Source: DASRQZ01 sp964571275
GTDB lineage: Bacteria; Myxococcota_A; Polyangia; Fen-1088
Length of the DNA stretch: 64,000 nt
Direction of reading: 5' to 3'
Assembly: GCA_964571275.1 (NCBI GenBank)
Contig: CAZNCQ010000012.1
Span: forward strand, 1 to 64,000
Made by a program: the position numbers and the translations under genes
Notes under the pieces: generated by a model
Told to the model about the DNA's origin: nothing
Seen by the model: only the letters and a program-made list of their open reading frames with translations
Databases searched by the model: none
In this document: piece after piece, positions 1 to 7,242 of the stretch
Layout of the letters: each line of letters opens with the position of its first letter
How positions within the stretch are numbered: the stretch's first letter is position 1

Positions 1-313
1 CACCACCGCCCGAGCCGAGGCGTTCCGCGAGGCTCTGGCCATCGAGGAACTCCATCACGATGTACGAGACGCCGGTGGGCAGAGTACCGAAGTCGAGCAC
101 TTCGACGATGCCAGGGTGTTGAATAGCGTTGGCGGCTCGCGCCTCGTTGAAAAAGCGTGTCGCCATATCAGGGTGCCGTGTCAGGTCCGGGTGCAAAACC
201 TTGACGGCAGCCCGTCGTCCGATCCCGGGGTGCTCGGCCAAATAGACCGCGCCCATGCCGCCTTCACCGAGGAGTTTGGTGATGCGGTAATTGCCGACCG
301 TCTGCCCGATCAC
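1..313 (-). CDS. Ser/Thr protein kinase, N-terminal fragment (runs off window start)
   Basis: The minus strand encodes the first 104 residues of a Hanks-type Ser/Thr kinase; the rest lies outside the window. Visible are the glycine loop (GEGGMG), the ATP-binding lysine in AAVKVL, and the alphaC and hinge regions (ARAANAIQHPGIV, YIVMEFLDG). The start is GTG at 313, because an in-frame TAG lies only four codons upstream and a later Met would remove the glycine loop. Such kinases phosphorylate Ser/Thr on partner proteins, and myxobacteria carry many of them. It lies 47 bp downstream of the lipoprotein gene ending at 361 on the same strand, so the two may be co-transcribed. Substrate cannot be predicted. 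Confidence 0.9.
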   Translation of the reverse strand, partial: MIGQTVGNYRITKLLGEGGMGAVYLAEHPGIGRRAAVKVLHPDLTRHPDMATRFFNEARAANAIQHPGIVEVLDFGTLPTGVSYIVMEFLDGQSLAERLGSGGG

Positions 314-360
314 GGCCCGAATCTAGCAGAAGGCACAGACCAGAACACGGTCGTCGGCTG

Positions 361-1386
361 TCAGAAGAAGCTCAGGTCGTCGATCCAGAGGTCGAAAGTC
401 CCGGCGCCGGGTTGGAATTCGATGCTCCACACGTCGGCGACGTTGAAGGGCGCATAGCCTCCCGACAGCGACGAGAACGGAACGCTGACCAACGTCCAGG
501 TCGTTGGCTGGATCCCCGCGATGGGCGCTCCGTTGGCGGAGCAGCTCAACGTTGGGAGCGGGCACGTTCCACCGTAGGTCGTCGCCTCCGTGGCGCGCGT
601 CTGAACGTACAGCTTCGGCGCGCCGGCGGTCCCCATGATGTAGAAGCGAATCCCGGCATAGGCGGACGCGTTGTACGTCACCGACGGTACATCATTGATC
701 AAGCAGCCAATTCCCGCGTATTGAACCGAGGTGCCGTAAGTGTGCAGGGCGCGCTGGCTGGTCCCGCGTGGAACATCGAGGGGCGATGGTAACGAAGGAG
801 TTCCTACCGGGAACAACGTGCTGTTGGCGTCGCTGTACGAGAACCAATGGCCGACGCGTCCGTTGTCGCGACAGATGTAGCCGGTGTTGGCCTCGAAGTC
901 GTCGATCAATGTCCCGCAGCCGGCGACGCCGCCGCTGCCGGACTCGCCACCGCTACCCGTTGGCGCGCCACCCGTCCCAATGAGGCCGCCCGAGCCACTG
1001 CTAACGCCCGCCGTGCCCCCGGCGCCGATGGTCCCGCCGTGACCCGGCGCGCCGCCCGGCGAGGTGCCGCCCGTGGCCGTCGAGCCGCCGGCGCCGGAGG
1101 TTCCGGTGCTGCCGCCGCTGGCCTCGCCGCCCGTGCCGATCCCACCGGTGCCGATTCCGGTCCCGCCTCCACCTCCGGCGCCTTGAAGGTTGACACACAA
1201 GTTCGATGCGCAGGTCAGGCCGGCCAGGCACGTGGCGTTGGGAAAACAATGGCACCCTTCATCGCCGGCAGCGCGCCCCGGAGCACCATCGCCGCAAACC
1301 GACGCGTGATTCGTACCGCCACATGCAGCAATACCGCAAGTGACGATCAGCGCGGCCGTGCCAACGAATACCTTCCGCCCCCACAC
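361..1386 (-). CDS. Secreted lipoprotein with Cys-rich motif, Gly-rich linker and carbohydrate-binding-like C-terminal domain
   Basis: This 341-residue protein begins at GTG 1386 with a signal peptide ending in lipobox IAAC (Cys22). A seven-cysteine segment follows (about residues 31-66, CHCFPNATC), then a Gly/Thr/Ser linker (about 70-155), then a globular domain that opens LIDDFEANTGYICRDNGRVG and ends in WIDDLSFF. That beginning and end resemble jelly-roll carbohydrate-binding domains of the CBM11/CBM30 type; this is inference from pattern and no ligand can be named. It is probably anchored in the outer membrane and exposed. No enzyme motif is visible. A divergent 502-bp spacer separates it from the plus-strand gene at 1889. 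Confidence 0.85.
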   Translation of the reverse strand: MWGRKVFVGTAALIVTCGIAACGGTNHASVCGDGAPGRAAGDEGCHCFPNATCLAGLTCASNLCVNLQGAGGGGGTGIGTGGIGTGGEASGGSTGTSGAGGSTATGGTSPGGAPGHGGTIGAGGTAGVSSGSGGLIGTGGAPTGSGGESGSGGVAGCGTLIDDFEANTGYICRDNGRVGHWFSYSDANSTLFPVGTPSLPSPLDVPRGTSQRALHTYGTSVQYAGIGCLINDVPSVTYNASAYAGIRFYIMGTAGAPKLYVQTRATEATTYGGTCPLPTLSCSANGAPIAGIQPTTWTLVSVPFSSLSGGYAPFNVADVWSIEFQPGAGTFDLWIDDLSFF

Positions 1387-1888
1387 ACTTCCAGCTTACA
1401 GGCAGCACAAGCAGATTGGCAATCGCTCGCGCGGCGCCGCCGGCCGCGGGGCGCTGGGCAGCGCAACACCCCCCAAGGTTAGTTTTCGGTAACCGACGCG
1501 CGAGGATCCCGTCCGTCCGGACGGCCGCTGTCCCGAACATGGACGTCCGGGCGACGAGGAATCACCCAATTAGTCGATCCCGTTCGTCCGGACGTCTGGA
1601 CACGATCTGGCTCAACTGCCTCGGCGCGCAGGCTCGAAAATCAACCTTGGAGGAGTTCCCGGGCCATATCTGCGGGTTCGACATCGGTGCCGAAGCGCAC
1701 TCGCCCGGACACAATCCGTGCCTCGGGCCGTCGCCCGGCACCAGGGTGCGCCAGCCGCATCCGCCATGGAGTCGAGTCCCCTCCTCGCACTGGAAAATGA
1801 TCGCCTGAGGATTGAGTCGGGCGGGCGGTTTCGCTCACTCGACACAGGCCACGATGTTTCGCTGCGTCGCGGGTAAGATGGTTCGGCG
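1387..1888. promoter_or_regulatory. Divergent intergenic region with GTCCGGAC-type motifs
   Basis: This 502-bp spacer lies between a minus-strand lipoprotein gene and the plus-strand operon starting at 1889, so both promoters should be here. It holds copy A of a 36-bp motif (1510-1545) and a related partial element, TTCGTCCGGACGTCTGGAC, at about 1583-1600. Open frames across it look like shadows, with no plausible start or family pattern. No convincing -35/-10 pair was seen. Confidence 0.4.
1510..1545. repeat. Intergenic 36-bp motif, copy A
   Basis: It contains CGTCCGTCCGGACG followed by GTCC-N6-GGAC. The same order of elements, CGTCYGGACG then GTCC...GGAC at the same spacing, recurs at 13331-13366 and 16480-16515. 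Each half is palindromic, as expected for a protein-binding site or a structured repeat. Confidence 0.5.
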
Positions 1889-2872
1889 ATGCGGCGCGGG
1901 CGAGCGTTCTGGGTCTCGGTGGCGGGAGCCATGGCGGTTGCCGCCGGCCGGCAGGTGCGTGCCGCCGAGCTCACCGTGGACACTCCACCCGCCTGCGTAG
2001 ATTCGGCTATCCTCGCACAAGAAGTCGGCGATCTGATCGGCCGGCCGCTGGCCGAGATCCCCGATGTCCACTTCCGCGTCCGCATCGCGGAGACCTCGCC
2101 GCAAAAATGGCGGCTTCACCTCGAGACGATCGATAGTAAAGGCGCGGCTGGCATCCCCGAGGTTCGCGGTAGCCGCGAGATCGATGGAACGAGCTGCTCC
2201 GAGCTCGCGGAGGCGGCCTCGGTCGCCATCGCCGTGTCCGTGCGGTCGATGCAAGCGGCTCGAGGTGAGCCGCCGCCGGCCGCCTTGAAGCCCACCTCGC
2301 CGAGCTCCCCACCCGCGGTTCTCACCGCCTCGCCGCGGGGTACGATCGCCACAAGCCTCCCAAGGCCTGTCTGGCGCTCGTCGGTGACACTCGCGCTGAC
2401 CACCGACACCGGCGCCCTTCCCGCCACCAGCCCGGGGTTGGAGGCGGAGGGCGACCTCCAGCGGGGGGCGCTACGGCTGGTGCTGCTAGTGACCTGGTTT
2501 ACCTCACAGGACACGGTTGGCGCCCGCGGCCTGGGCGGCACATTTCAGTTCGCGCTCGGGGGTGGGCTGGGCTGCTACGCGCCTCGGTGGGGGCGGTGGA
2601 CGGCGCTCGCCTGCGGGGGCGCCGAGCTGGGCCGTCTGGCCGGGACCGGTCTCGACGTGGCGCGGCCGGAAACGGGCACCGTCCTCTGGCGCGCCGTCCG
2701 CGCGGAGGCCGGCACGACCGTGGCAGTGGGGGCCAATACCGCGGTCTTGCTGCGGGCCGGCGTTGCCGTCCCGCTCGCACACCCCGAGTTTGTCCTCGAC
2801 CAGTCGCAGCTCGTCTATCGCCCGAGCCCGGCGGCCCTTCGTTTGACCGTGGGGTTCGAGCTGGGGTTCTGA
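1889..2872 (+). CDS. Secreted, probably outer-membrane beta-rich protein of unknown function
   Basis: This 327-residue protein has an N-terminal Sec signal peptide (RRGRAFWVS to VRAAE, likely cleaved after about residue 25). The N-terminal half is a soluble domain (VDTPPACVDSAILAQEVGDL, then WRLHLETI). A Pro/Ser-rich linker follows at about 130-160. The C-terminal half has alternating hydrophobic strands and ends LRLTVGFELGF, the terminal aromatic typical of outer-membrane barrels. It is the first gene of a run with a sigma factor (59 bp downstream) and a membrane protein, which suggests an envelope-sensing role. I do not recognise a named family. Start ATG 1889 precedes the signal peptide directly, but its ribosome site is weak. 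Confidence 0.75.
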   Translation: MRRGRAFWVSVAGAMAVAAGRQVRAAELTVDTPPACVDSAILAQEVGDLIGRPLAEIPDVHFRVRIAETSPQKWRLHLETIDSKGAAGIPEVRGSREIDGTSCSELAEAASVAIAVSVRSMQAARGEPPPAALKPTSPSSPPAVLTASPRGTIATSLPRPVWRSSVTLALTTDTGALPATSPGLEAEGDLQRGALRLVLLVTWFTSQDTVGARGLGGTFQFALGGGLGCYAPRWGRWTALACGGAELGRLAGTGLDVARPETGTVLWRAVRAEAGTTVAVGANTAVLLRAGVAVPLAHPEFVLDQSQLVYRPSPAALRLTVGFELGF

Positions 2873-2931
2873 GGGCACTTTTTCTAAACGGTTTTGCCCG
2901 CCCCCGGAGACTCATCGAAAGGCGCGCTGTC

Positions 2932-3492
2932 TTGAAATTGGTCCCACTTAATCCCGATGGGCCACAGGAAAGCCCGAGCGCGCAATCCCAAAGCGCTCAG
3001 AGCTTCGATGAGGTCTATGGCCGGTATTTCCGTTTCGTCTGGCGCTGCCTGCGCGGGCTCGGGGTCCCGCGCGGCGCGCTGGATGACGCGATCCAGGACG
3101 TCTTCCTGGTCGTTCACCGACAGCTCGCTGGATTCCGCGGCGAGTCGAGCGCCGAGACGTGGCTCTACGGGATCGCCCGCCACGTCGCCTCGAATCACCA
3201 GCGGCAGGTGCGGCGCAAGCAGGCTCCGCTCGAGCCTCTGGTCTCCGAGCCGCCGCATCCCGATCCTGGACCCCACGAGCGCGCGGCGGACGCCGAGGCC
3301 GCGGCGTTCGTGGAAGCCTTTGTGGCTGGTCTCGACGAGAAGCGACGCGACATCTTCATCCTCGCCGTGCTGGAAGAGGTGACCATCCCCGAGGTCGCGG
3401 CCGCGCTGTCGATTCCCGTCAACACGGCGTACACCCGCTTGCGTGCCGTGCGCGCCGACTTCGAACGGGCGCTGGAGCGCCATCGACCATGA
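2932..3492 (+). CDS. ECF-type RNA polymerase sigma factor
   Basis: This is a 186-residue sigma-70-family protein of extracytoplasmic-function type. Region 2 spans about residues 25-95 (FDEVYGRYFRFVWRCLRGLG, DDAIQDVFLVVHRQL, TWLYGIARHVASNHQR). Region 4 spans about 125-180 (LDEKRRDIFILAVLEEVTIP, IPVNTAYTRLRAVR) and includes the helix-turn-helix. Region 3 is absent, as usual for ECF factors. The start is taken as TTG 2932, with AAAGG about 11 bases upstream; the frame stays open further 5' inside the preceding gene, but that extension has no sigma features. The stop overlaps the ATG of the next gene by 4 bp, indicating translational coupling, as is common for sigma/anti-sigma pairs. Confidence 0.88.
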   Translation: MKLVPLNPDGPQESPSAQSQSAQSFDEVYGRYFRFVWRCLRGLGVPRGALDDAIQDVFLVVHRQLAGFRGESSAETWLYGIARHVASNHQRQVRRKQAPLEPLVSEPPHPDPGPHERAADAEAAAFVEAFVAGLDEKRRDIFILAVLEEVTIPEVAAALSIPVNTAYTRLRAVRADFERALERHRP

Positions 3493-4205
3493 CCGACAAC
3501 GGACGAAGAGCGGCGGACGTCCTGGCGGGGGCACGCCGGGCCTGGTCACCCAGCGTGGCCGACCAAGAGCGCGTGCGGCGGGCGATCGGCGCCGCGCTAG
3601 CGGGAACTGCGCCCGGACGCCCGCCGGCCGCTGCCCCGCGCGCGAGCTGGGGACCGCGGCTGCTCGCGGCAGCAACTATCGCGGCCGCCAGCGGTGGGAT
3701 CGGCTACTGGGCGGGGCACCGTGCGGGGCTTCGCGAGACCCCGCAAATCACGCGGATCGCACCAGCCCCCGTCGCCATCGCGCCGCGTGTGCCGCTGGCG
3801 CCAGTCGCTGCGAACGAGCCGCAGCCGTCTCTGATACCGCCATCGCCGATCGTTCCCCACCACAGTGGGCACGCGGCTCGCCACCAAGCCGAGAGCTCGG
3901 CGCCGGCGGCCGCCGAATCGCTGGCCATCGAAGTGCGCGCCCTACGTAACGCGGAGCGTGCCCTGCGCGACGGCAACCCGGGCCTTGCCCTGGCTTTTCT
4001 CGAAGAGCTGGATCGCCAGGTCCCGCACGGCCAGATGACCGAGGAGCGGGACGCGGCGTCGACGCTGGCTCGGTGCGCCCGGGGCGACCGTCCCATTGGC
4101 GTCGATCTGGCGGGCGAGTTCATCGAGCGCCACCCCGAGAGCGTTTACCGCGCGCGCGTCGAAGAGACCTGCGCCGCAACGGATCCGCCCAAAGCCGGAC
4201 ACTGA
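3489..4205 (+). CDS. Single-pass membrane protein coupled to the sigma factor (putative regulator or anti-sigma)
   Basis: This 238-residue protein begins at ATG 3489 and overlaps the sigma gene stop (ATGA). A cytoplasmic N-terminal segment of about 55 residues precedes one membrane helix (LLAAATIAAASGGIGYWAGH). A Pro/Ala-rich stretch and a charged helical domain follow (EVRALRNAERALRDGNPGLA, ERDAASTLARCARG), resembling a short TPR-like unit often found beside myxobacterial sigma factors. Position and overlap suggest it controls the sigma factor. No zinc-binding HxxxCxxC anti-sigma motif is visible, so the anti-sigma role is inference from context. Confidence 0.7.
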   Translation: MTDNGRRAADVLAGARRAWSPSVADQERVRRAIGAALAGTAPGRPPAAAPRASWGPRLLAAATIAAASGGIGYWAGHRAGLRETPQITRIAPAPVAIAPRVPLAPVAANEPQPSLIPPSPIVPHHSGHAARHQAESSAPAAAESLAIEVRALRNAERALRDGNPGLALAFLEELDRQVPHGQMTEERDAASTLARCARGDRPIGVDLAGEFIERHPESVYRARVEETCAATDPPKAGH

Positions 4206-4226
4206 GTAAGTCGGAGGCTAGATCGG

Positions 4227-5087
4227 ATGATGAACACACGGTTGCTTTGGCGAGCCCTCATCCTGTGCGCGGCGGGGCCCCTCGTCGCCTGCTCGGGCGA
4301 CAAATCAGTCAACATCGGCAACACGACCACCATCGGCTCCAAGCTCTCGGACTACGCCGCTACCTGGGACGGTTACGCCGAGGCACACACGTTCATGGGC
4401 GACGGATCCGATCACGTTCGGCTGACCATCGCGGCGGATGGAAGTGGGACATTGCAGGTCGGGAACCAACCACAGGTGGCTCCGGCGACCGATCCTAACG
4501 TTGGCTATCCACCAGCAGGCGTTATTTCAGGGATCAATAATTCGACTGGTGACATTCCCCCAATATATGAGGGATTTTCCTATCCCATCTATAGCGCGCA
4601 GGTCCAAACCGACCGAGTTCAGGTTGGGATCAAGCCTCACGACTACTACACGTCCTGGTGTGCCCTGCAAACTCCGTTCGCGTACGTCACCCAGGACATT
4701 TTCGATCCGGACGCCGGCATCATCTATCACACAGTGGTGCCCGGCGACGCCGGAATAGACGGTGGGAGCACGAGCGCCGTGATGTATTCGGCATGCGCGT
4801 TCGAACGAAGCTTCTCGACGACAGACGCGAATGGTCGGATATGTTACGGAGAGCTGAACGGCGTCGCGACACAGATCGATTGCGGGAAGTTCGACGTTTG
4901 CAACCTGCAGGTCTGCGCCTGCACCGCCGATGGTTGCGGCTCGTCGCCGCTAATCGCGTCCGGCAGCGCACCTTCGCAGTACCCGGTCGAGCTCGATGCA
5001 GCCCTCGACAATAGCGGTCAGACGCTGACAGGAATCTTGGCGCTATCGAGCGACCTTCGAATTACTGTCGTGCTGCAGAAGCAGTAG
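4227..5087 (+). CDS. Lipoprotein of unknown function
   Basis: This 286-residue protein has signal peptide and lipobox LVAC (Cys22). The start ATG 4227 has CGGAGG upstream. The mature part is beta-rich and has no Gly-rich linker, unlike most lipoproteins here. Several Cys residues cluster near the C-terminus (CYGELNGVATQIDCGKFDVC, CTADGC), which suggests a disulfide-stabilised extracellular domain. It lies 21 bp after the putative regulator gene and may be the last gene of the sigma operon. I do not recognise a family. Confidence 0.75.
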   Translation: MMNTRLLWRALILCAAGPLVACSGDKSVNIGNTTTIGSKLSDYAATWDGYAEAHTFMGDGSDHVRLTIAADGSGTLQVGNQPQVAPATDPNVGYPPAGVISGINNSTGDIPPIYEGFSYPIYSAQVQTDRVQVGIKPHDYYTSWCALQTPFAYVTQDIFDPDAGIIYHTVVPGDAGIDGGSTSAVMYSACAFERSFSTTDANGRICYGELNGVATQIDCGKFDVCNLQVCACTADGCGSSPLIASGSAPSQYPVELDAALDNSGQTLTGILALSSDLRITVVLQKQ

Positions 5088-5222
5088 GCGAGCACGCCCA
5101 CAAGTCGCATCGTTCGCATGTGGCGAGCGGCGGCGTAGCCACCCCGATCTCTCGGTGCTCAATACGGCGCAGAAGTCGAGACCGTCGCGAAAGCGGGCTA
5201 ACATGTTAGGCAGAGGTCGTGC

Positions 5223-5555
5223 ATGTCGTATGGCGCGTTTTGGATCCTCGCCCTTCTCGGAATGGTGGCGCTACCCCAGGTGCTGGGTTTGGCCCTGTCG
5301 CACCTTAGTCGGAATGAGGAAACGCGCAGGTGGCTCGGTCCCGCGATCGCCGCGCTGGTCTTCGGTATCGGGTGGTACGTCGTATTGAACAAGCCGTGGC
5401 GGCATCTCGAGTACGGCAAAGAGACCTGTGGGGCCGCCGGCGCACTCTTCCTGGTGGGGCTCTTTGTGTTCGTGCCTGCGAATCTGATGATCGGCAGTGC
5501 CATCCAGTTCGTCTCAGTTCGTCGCAGGACTGGTCAGCATTCAAGCCCTGGCTAA
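5223..5555 (+). CDS. Small integral membrane protein, three predicted helices
   Basis: This 110-residue protein begins at ATG 5223 with AGAGG eight bases upstream. Hydrophobic segments lie at about residues 5-25 (FWILALLGMVALPQVLGLAL), 38-56 (WLGPAIAALVFGIGWYVVL) and 73-95 (ALFLVGLFVFVPANLMIGSA). The C-terminus is short and basic. There is no known family or motif. It stands alone between a lipoprotein gene and a protease remnant. Confidence 0.6.
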   Translation: MSYGAFWILALLGMVALPQVLGLALSHLSRNEETRRWLGPAIAALVFGIGWYVVLNKPWRHLEYGKETCGAAGALFLVGLFVFVPANLMIGSAIQFVSVRRRTGQHSSPG

Positions 5556-5611
5556 CCACAATGCCGTTCGGTCAAGAACGGCCTCTCTGTCGCGGGGCTT
5601 TGCGCGCGTAG

Positions 5612-6184
5612 TTGGTCAACGGCCTCGCCTCGGTGCTCACGGCGGCGAGCTGTTGCTCGTCGCTCGTGCCGACGATCGTCGTGATCGGTAACGACTACAG
5701 CACTGGTGAAGCGTACCCCCCGAACCCGTCTTCGGCGCTGCCGCCAGCGTCCGCCGTGATCGCCTCTTCGGTGAAGGCGGACCCGAGATACGAACCGCGC
5801 GCTGGATCGGCTATTGATGACTTCTGCATGTTGCGCTTCGCGGCGCCGGCGAATCTCGCGGCGCTGCCCGTCTCGGTCGGCGCCGATGACCTCGCGCCCG
5901 GCGTCTCGATCAAGTACGTCGGCTTCGGCGTCACCGCGAGCAGCGACCAGACGAGCTCACAGCGCCGCAGCGTCACGACGAGTGTTTCGAGCCTCGACGC
6001 GAACAGCCTTCAGTCCACGGGTTCTCATACGACGTGTTTTGGGGATACGGGTGGCCCCGTGCTCGCGGGCTCTCCTCCGACGCTCGTGGGTGTGATCGCG
6101 TCTACGGCCCGACCGATGATGGTCCTGCCGCTCAGGCTCGCCCCCGACAATCGAATTCCTTCCGACGCTGGTCGAGGTTGCTGA
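5612..6184 (+). pseudogene. Truncated, catalytically dead trypsin-like (S1) protease remnant
   Basis: The frame resembles a chymotrypsin-fold protease, but each hallmark is damaged. The expected LTAAHC around the catalytic His reads VLTAASC (Ser at residue 13). The Asp region survives as DDFCMLRF (Asp70). The expected GDSGGP reads CFGDTGGPVL (Thr146 in place of the nucleophile). An in-frame TAG lies directly before the TTG start, so the activation-peptide region upstream of the His site is missing. Near 6100 the likely C-terminus (VYGPTDDGPAAQA) continues in another frame. Together these indicate a decayed gene; a binding-only paralogue is less likely because of the truncation. Confidence 0.6.
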
Positions 6185-6191
6185 TGCGGTC

Positions 6192-6362
6192 TCACTTCAC
6201 TGCGGACAACCCGTCCTCGGGAATCTCATTCGCGGGGATCCACTCGACGCGATCGTTGCGCCAAACGGCCACCGGATTTCCGGCGCGACGGTGCACGGCC
6301 AGGGCTTCGCGCACGGCTTCCGAGATCGGGAGGCGCTGCCATGTCGATACTCTGCCACCCAT
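6192..6362 (-). CDS. Small conserved-looking hypothetical protein (56 residues)
   Basis: This minus-strand frame begins at ATG 6362 and encodes EAVREALAVHRRAGNPVAVW followed by RNDRVEWIPANEIPED. The HRRxGNPVAVWRxxRVxWIP pattern matches small bacterial hypothetical proteins I have seen (an EALRRHKxLGNPIAVWRDGKVVWIPPEEI type), so it may be real although short. It is convergent with the protease remnant. Function is unknown. The start is uncertain because the frame stays open upstream. Confidence 0.4.
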   Translation of the reverse strand: MGGRVSTWQRLPISEAVREALAVHRRAGNPVAVWRNDRVEWIPANEIPEDGLSAVK

Positions 6363-6511
6363 TCGAACTTGGGGAACAAGTTCGTCCGCCCCCGACGAAC
6401 CGCGCCGAATCGAATCTGCGCACGTCCGGCGCCGGCTTTCTCCGCCAGCAGCTCCTAGCGCTGACACCGACGCGGGGGCTACGGTAGACCTCCCCGTCGA
6501 CGAACACAGCT

Positions 6512-6537
6512 CGTCGTGTTGTCAGCCTGTTGTCAGA
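6512..6537. repeat. 26-bp direct repeat, copy 1
   Basis: It matches 6658-6683 at 25 of 26 bases, 146 bp away. Inside it TTGTCAG occurs twice with an 11-bp period, so two half-sites would face the same side of the helix. Confidence 0.6.
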
Positions 6538-6559
6538 TGCCAGGAAGACCGGATCAACT

Positions 6560-6604
6560 CGTCGCTCGGTCATTTCCAGATTCCGGATTGAAAACCGAGC
6601 GACG
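6560..6604. repeat. Perfect 11-bp inverted repeat
   Basis: CGTCGCTCGGT at 6560-6570 pairs exactly with ACCGAGCGACG at 6594-6604 across a 23-base loop. The right arm overlaps the next hairpin. There is no T-run after it, so a simple intrinsic terminator is not supported. Confidence 0.6.
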
Positions 6605-6620
6605 GGTCATTAAACCCGTC
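6601..6620. repeat. Perfect 7-bp hairpin GACGGGT/ACCCGTC
   Basis: GACGGGT (6601-6607) pairs with ACCCGTC (6614-6620) around CATTAA. It abuts the larger inverted repeat and is followed by CCGGTCATTTTCGG, giving three stacked structures in about 75 bp. Confidence 0.5.
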
Positions 6621-6657
6621 GTCCGGTCATTTTCGGATTTCTGATCAGCATCCAGTC

Positions 6658-6683
6658 CGTCGTGTTGTCAGCCTGTCGTCAGA
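6658..6683. repeat. 26-bp direct repeat, copy 2
   Basis: It differs from 6512-6537 at one position. With copy 1 it brackets the two hairpins, like flanks of a small decayed element or a duplicated regulatory site. Confidence 0.6.
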
Positions 6684-6889
6684 CGAGACGGTCTGGCGTG
6701 GTCCGAGAAGGACCGAGTCGGACCGAGCGACAAGAACCGAAAACCCTTAACCACCAGATTTACGGTGCAAGTCCGCGCGATCCATTGGTTTTGTCAAAAG
6801 TGGTTTTCCAGGTTTCAATCCCCGTCGCTCACCCAAACATTACGAGTAGTTAGGTTCGATTCCGGCTAGTGGCCACCTGTTGGCCAAAT

Positions 6890-7150
6890 GTGCGGAATGC
6901 CCGGGGCGTCGACGTGGTCGCAATGGGCAGGCTGTGCGCGCAGGTCGAGGGCCACAATGTCCAGGCCGTCACCTGCATTCGGGCGAACCACCGCGAGGGC
7001 CTCGAGCGCATGGCCCGCTAGCGCGAGATTCCGCCTCTCCCTGATCAGAATCGTCCTTCGCGAGTGCGACAGAGTCCGAGTCGCTGTGTCCTCCGAGCAT
7101 GAAGGGGGGGCGGCAGCGCTCACGCGATCGGGCGGGAGTGCGCCGGTTCG
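6890..7150 (+). pseudogene. Decayed IS91-like (Y2) transposase fragment
   Basis: One frame reads VDVVAMGRLCAQVEGHNVQA then NHREGLERMAR and a stop at 7019-7021. The neighbouring frame continues ARFRLSLIRIVLRECDRVRV. Joined, this gives a GLERxxRY-(A)R-x-SLxRIVL-x-DRVRV pattern like the C-terminal part of IS91/Y2-type putative transposases (LERLCRY-ARPPxSxxRL). One indel and a stop break it, and no start or rolling-circle tyrosine region is left. This is pattern recognition only. Confidence 0.42.
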
Positions 7151-7242
7151 ACTTGACCGGCGCGACCCGAGGCCAACGCCGCCGTCGGCCGACCACGCAC
7201 ACTCGATTCATGGGTGATGCCACTCACAAAGGGGTAAGAAGC

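Larger units (their letters stand above)
6363..6889. other. Repeat-rich non-coding region
   Basis: No credible gene lies in this 527-bp stretch. It is locally AT-rich compared with its surroundings. It holds a 26-bp direct repeat (6512-6537 and 6658-6683), two adjacent perfect hairpins (6560-6604 and 6601-6620) and a further copy of ACCGAGCGAC near 6722-6731. A GGCCACCTGTTGGCC element lies at 6871-6885. It sits between a protease remnant and a transposase remnant, consistent with a decayed insertion site. Confidence 0.5.

Noticed and set aside
6850..6866. tRNA or tmRNA T-arm-like string (GGTTCGATTCC)
   Set aside because: The flanking bases do not form the five-pair T stem and no acceptor or anticodon arm could be built around it.
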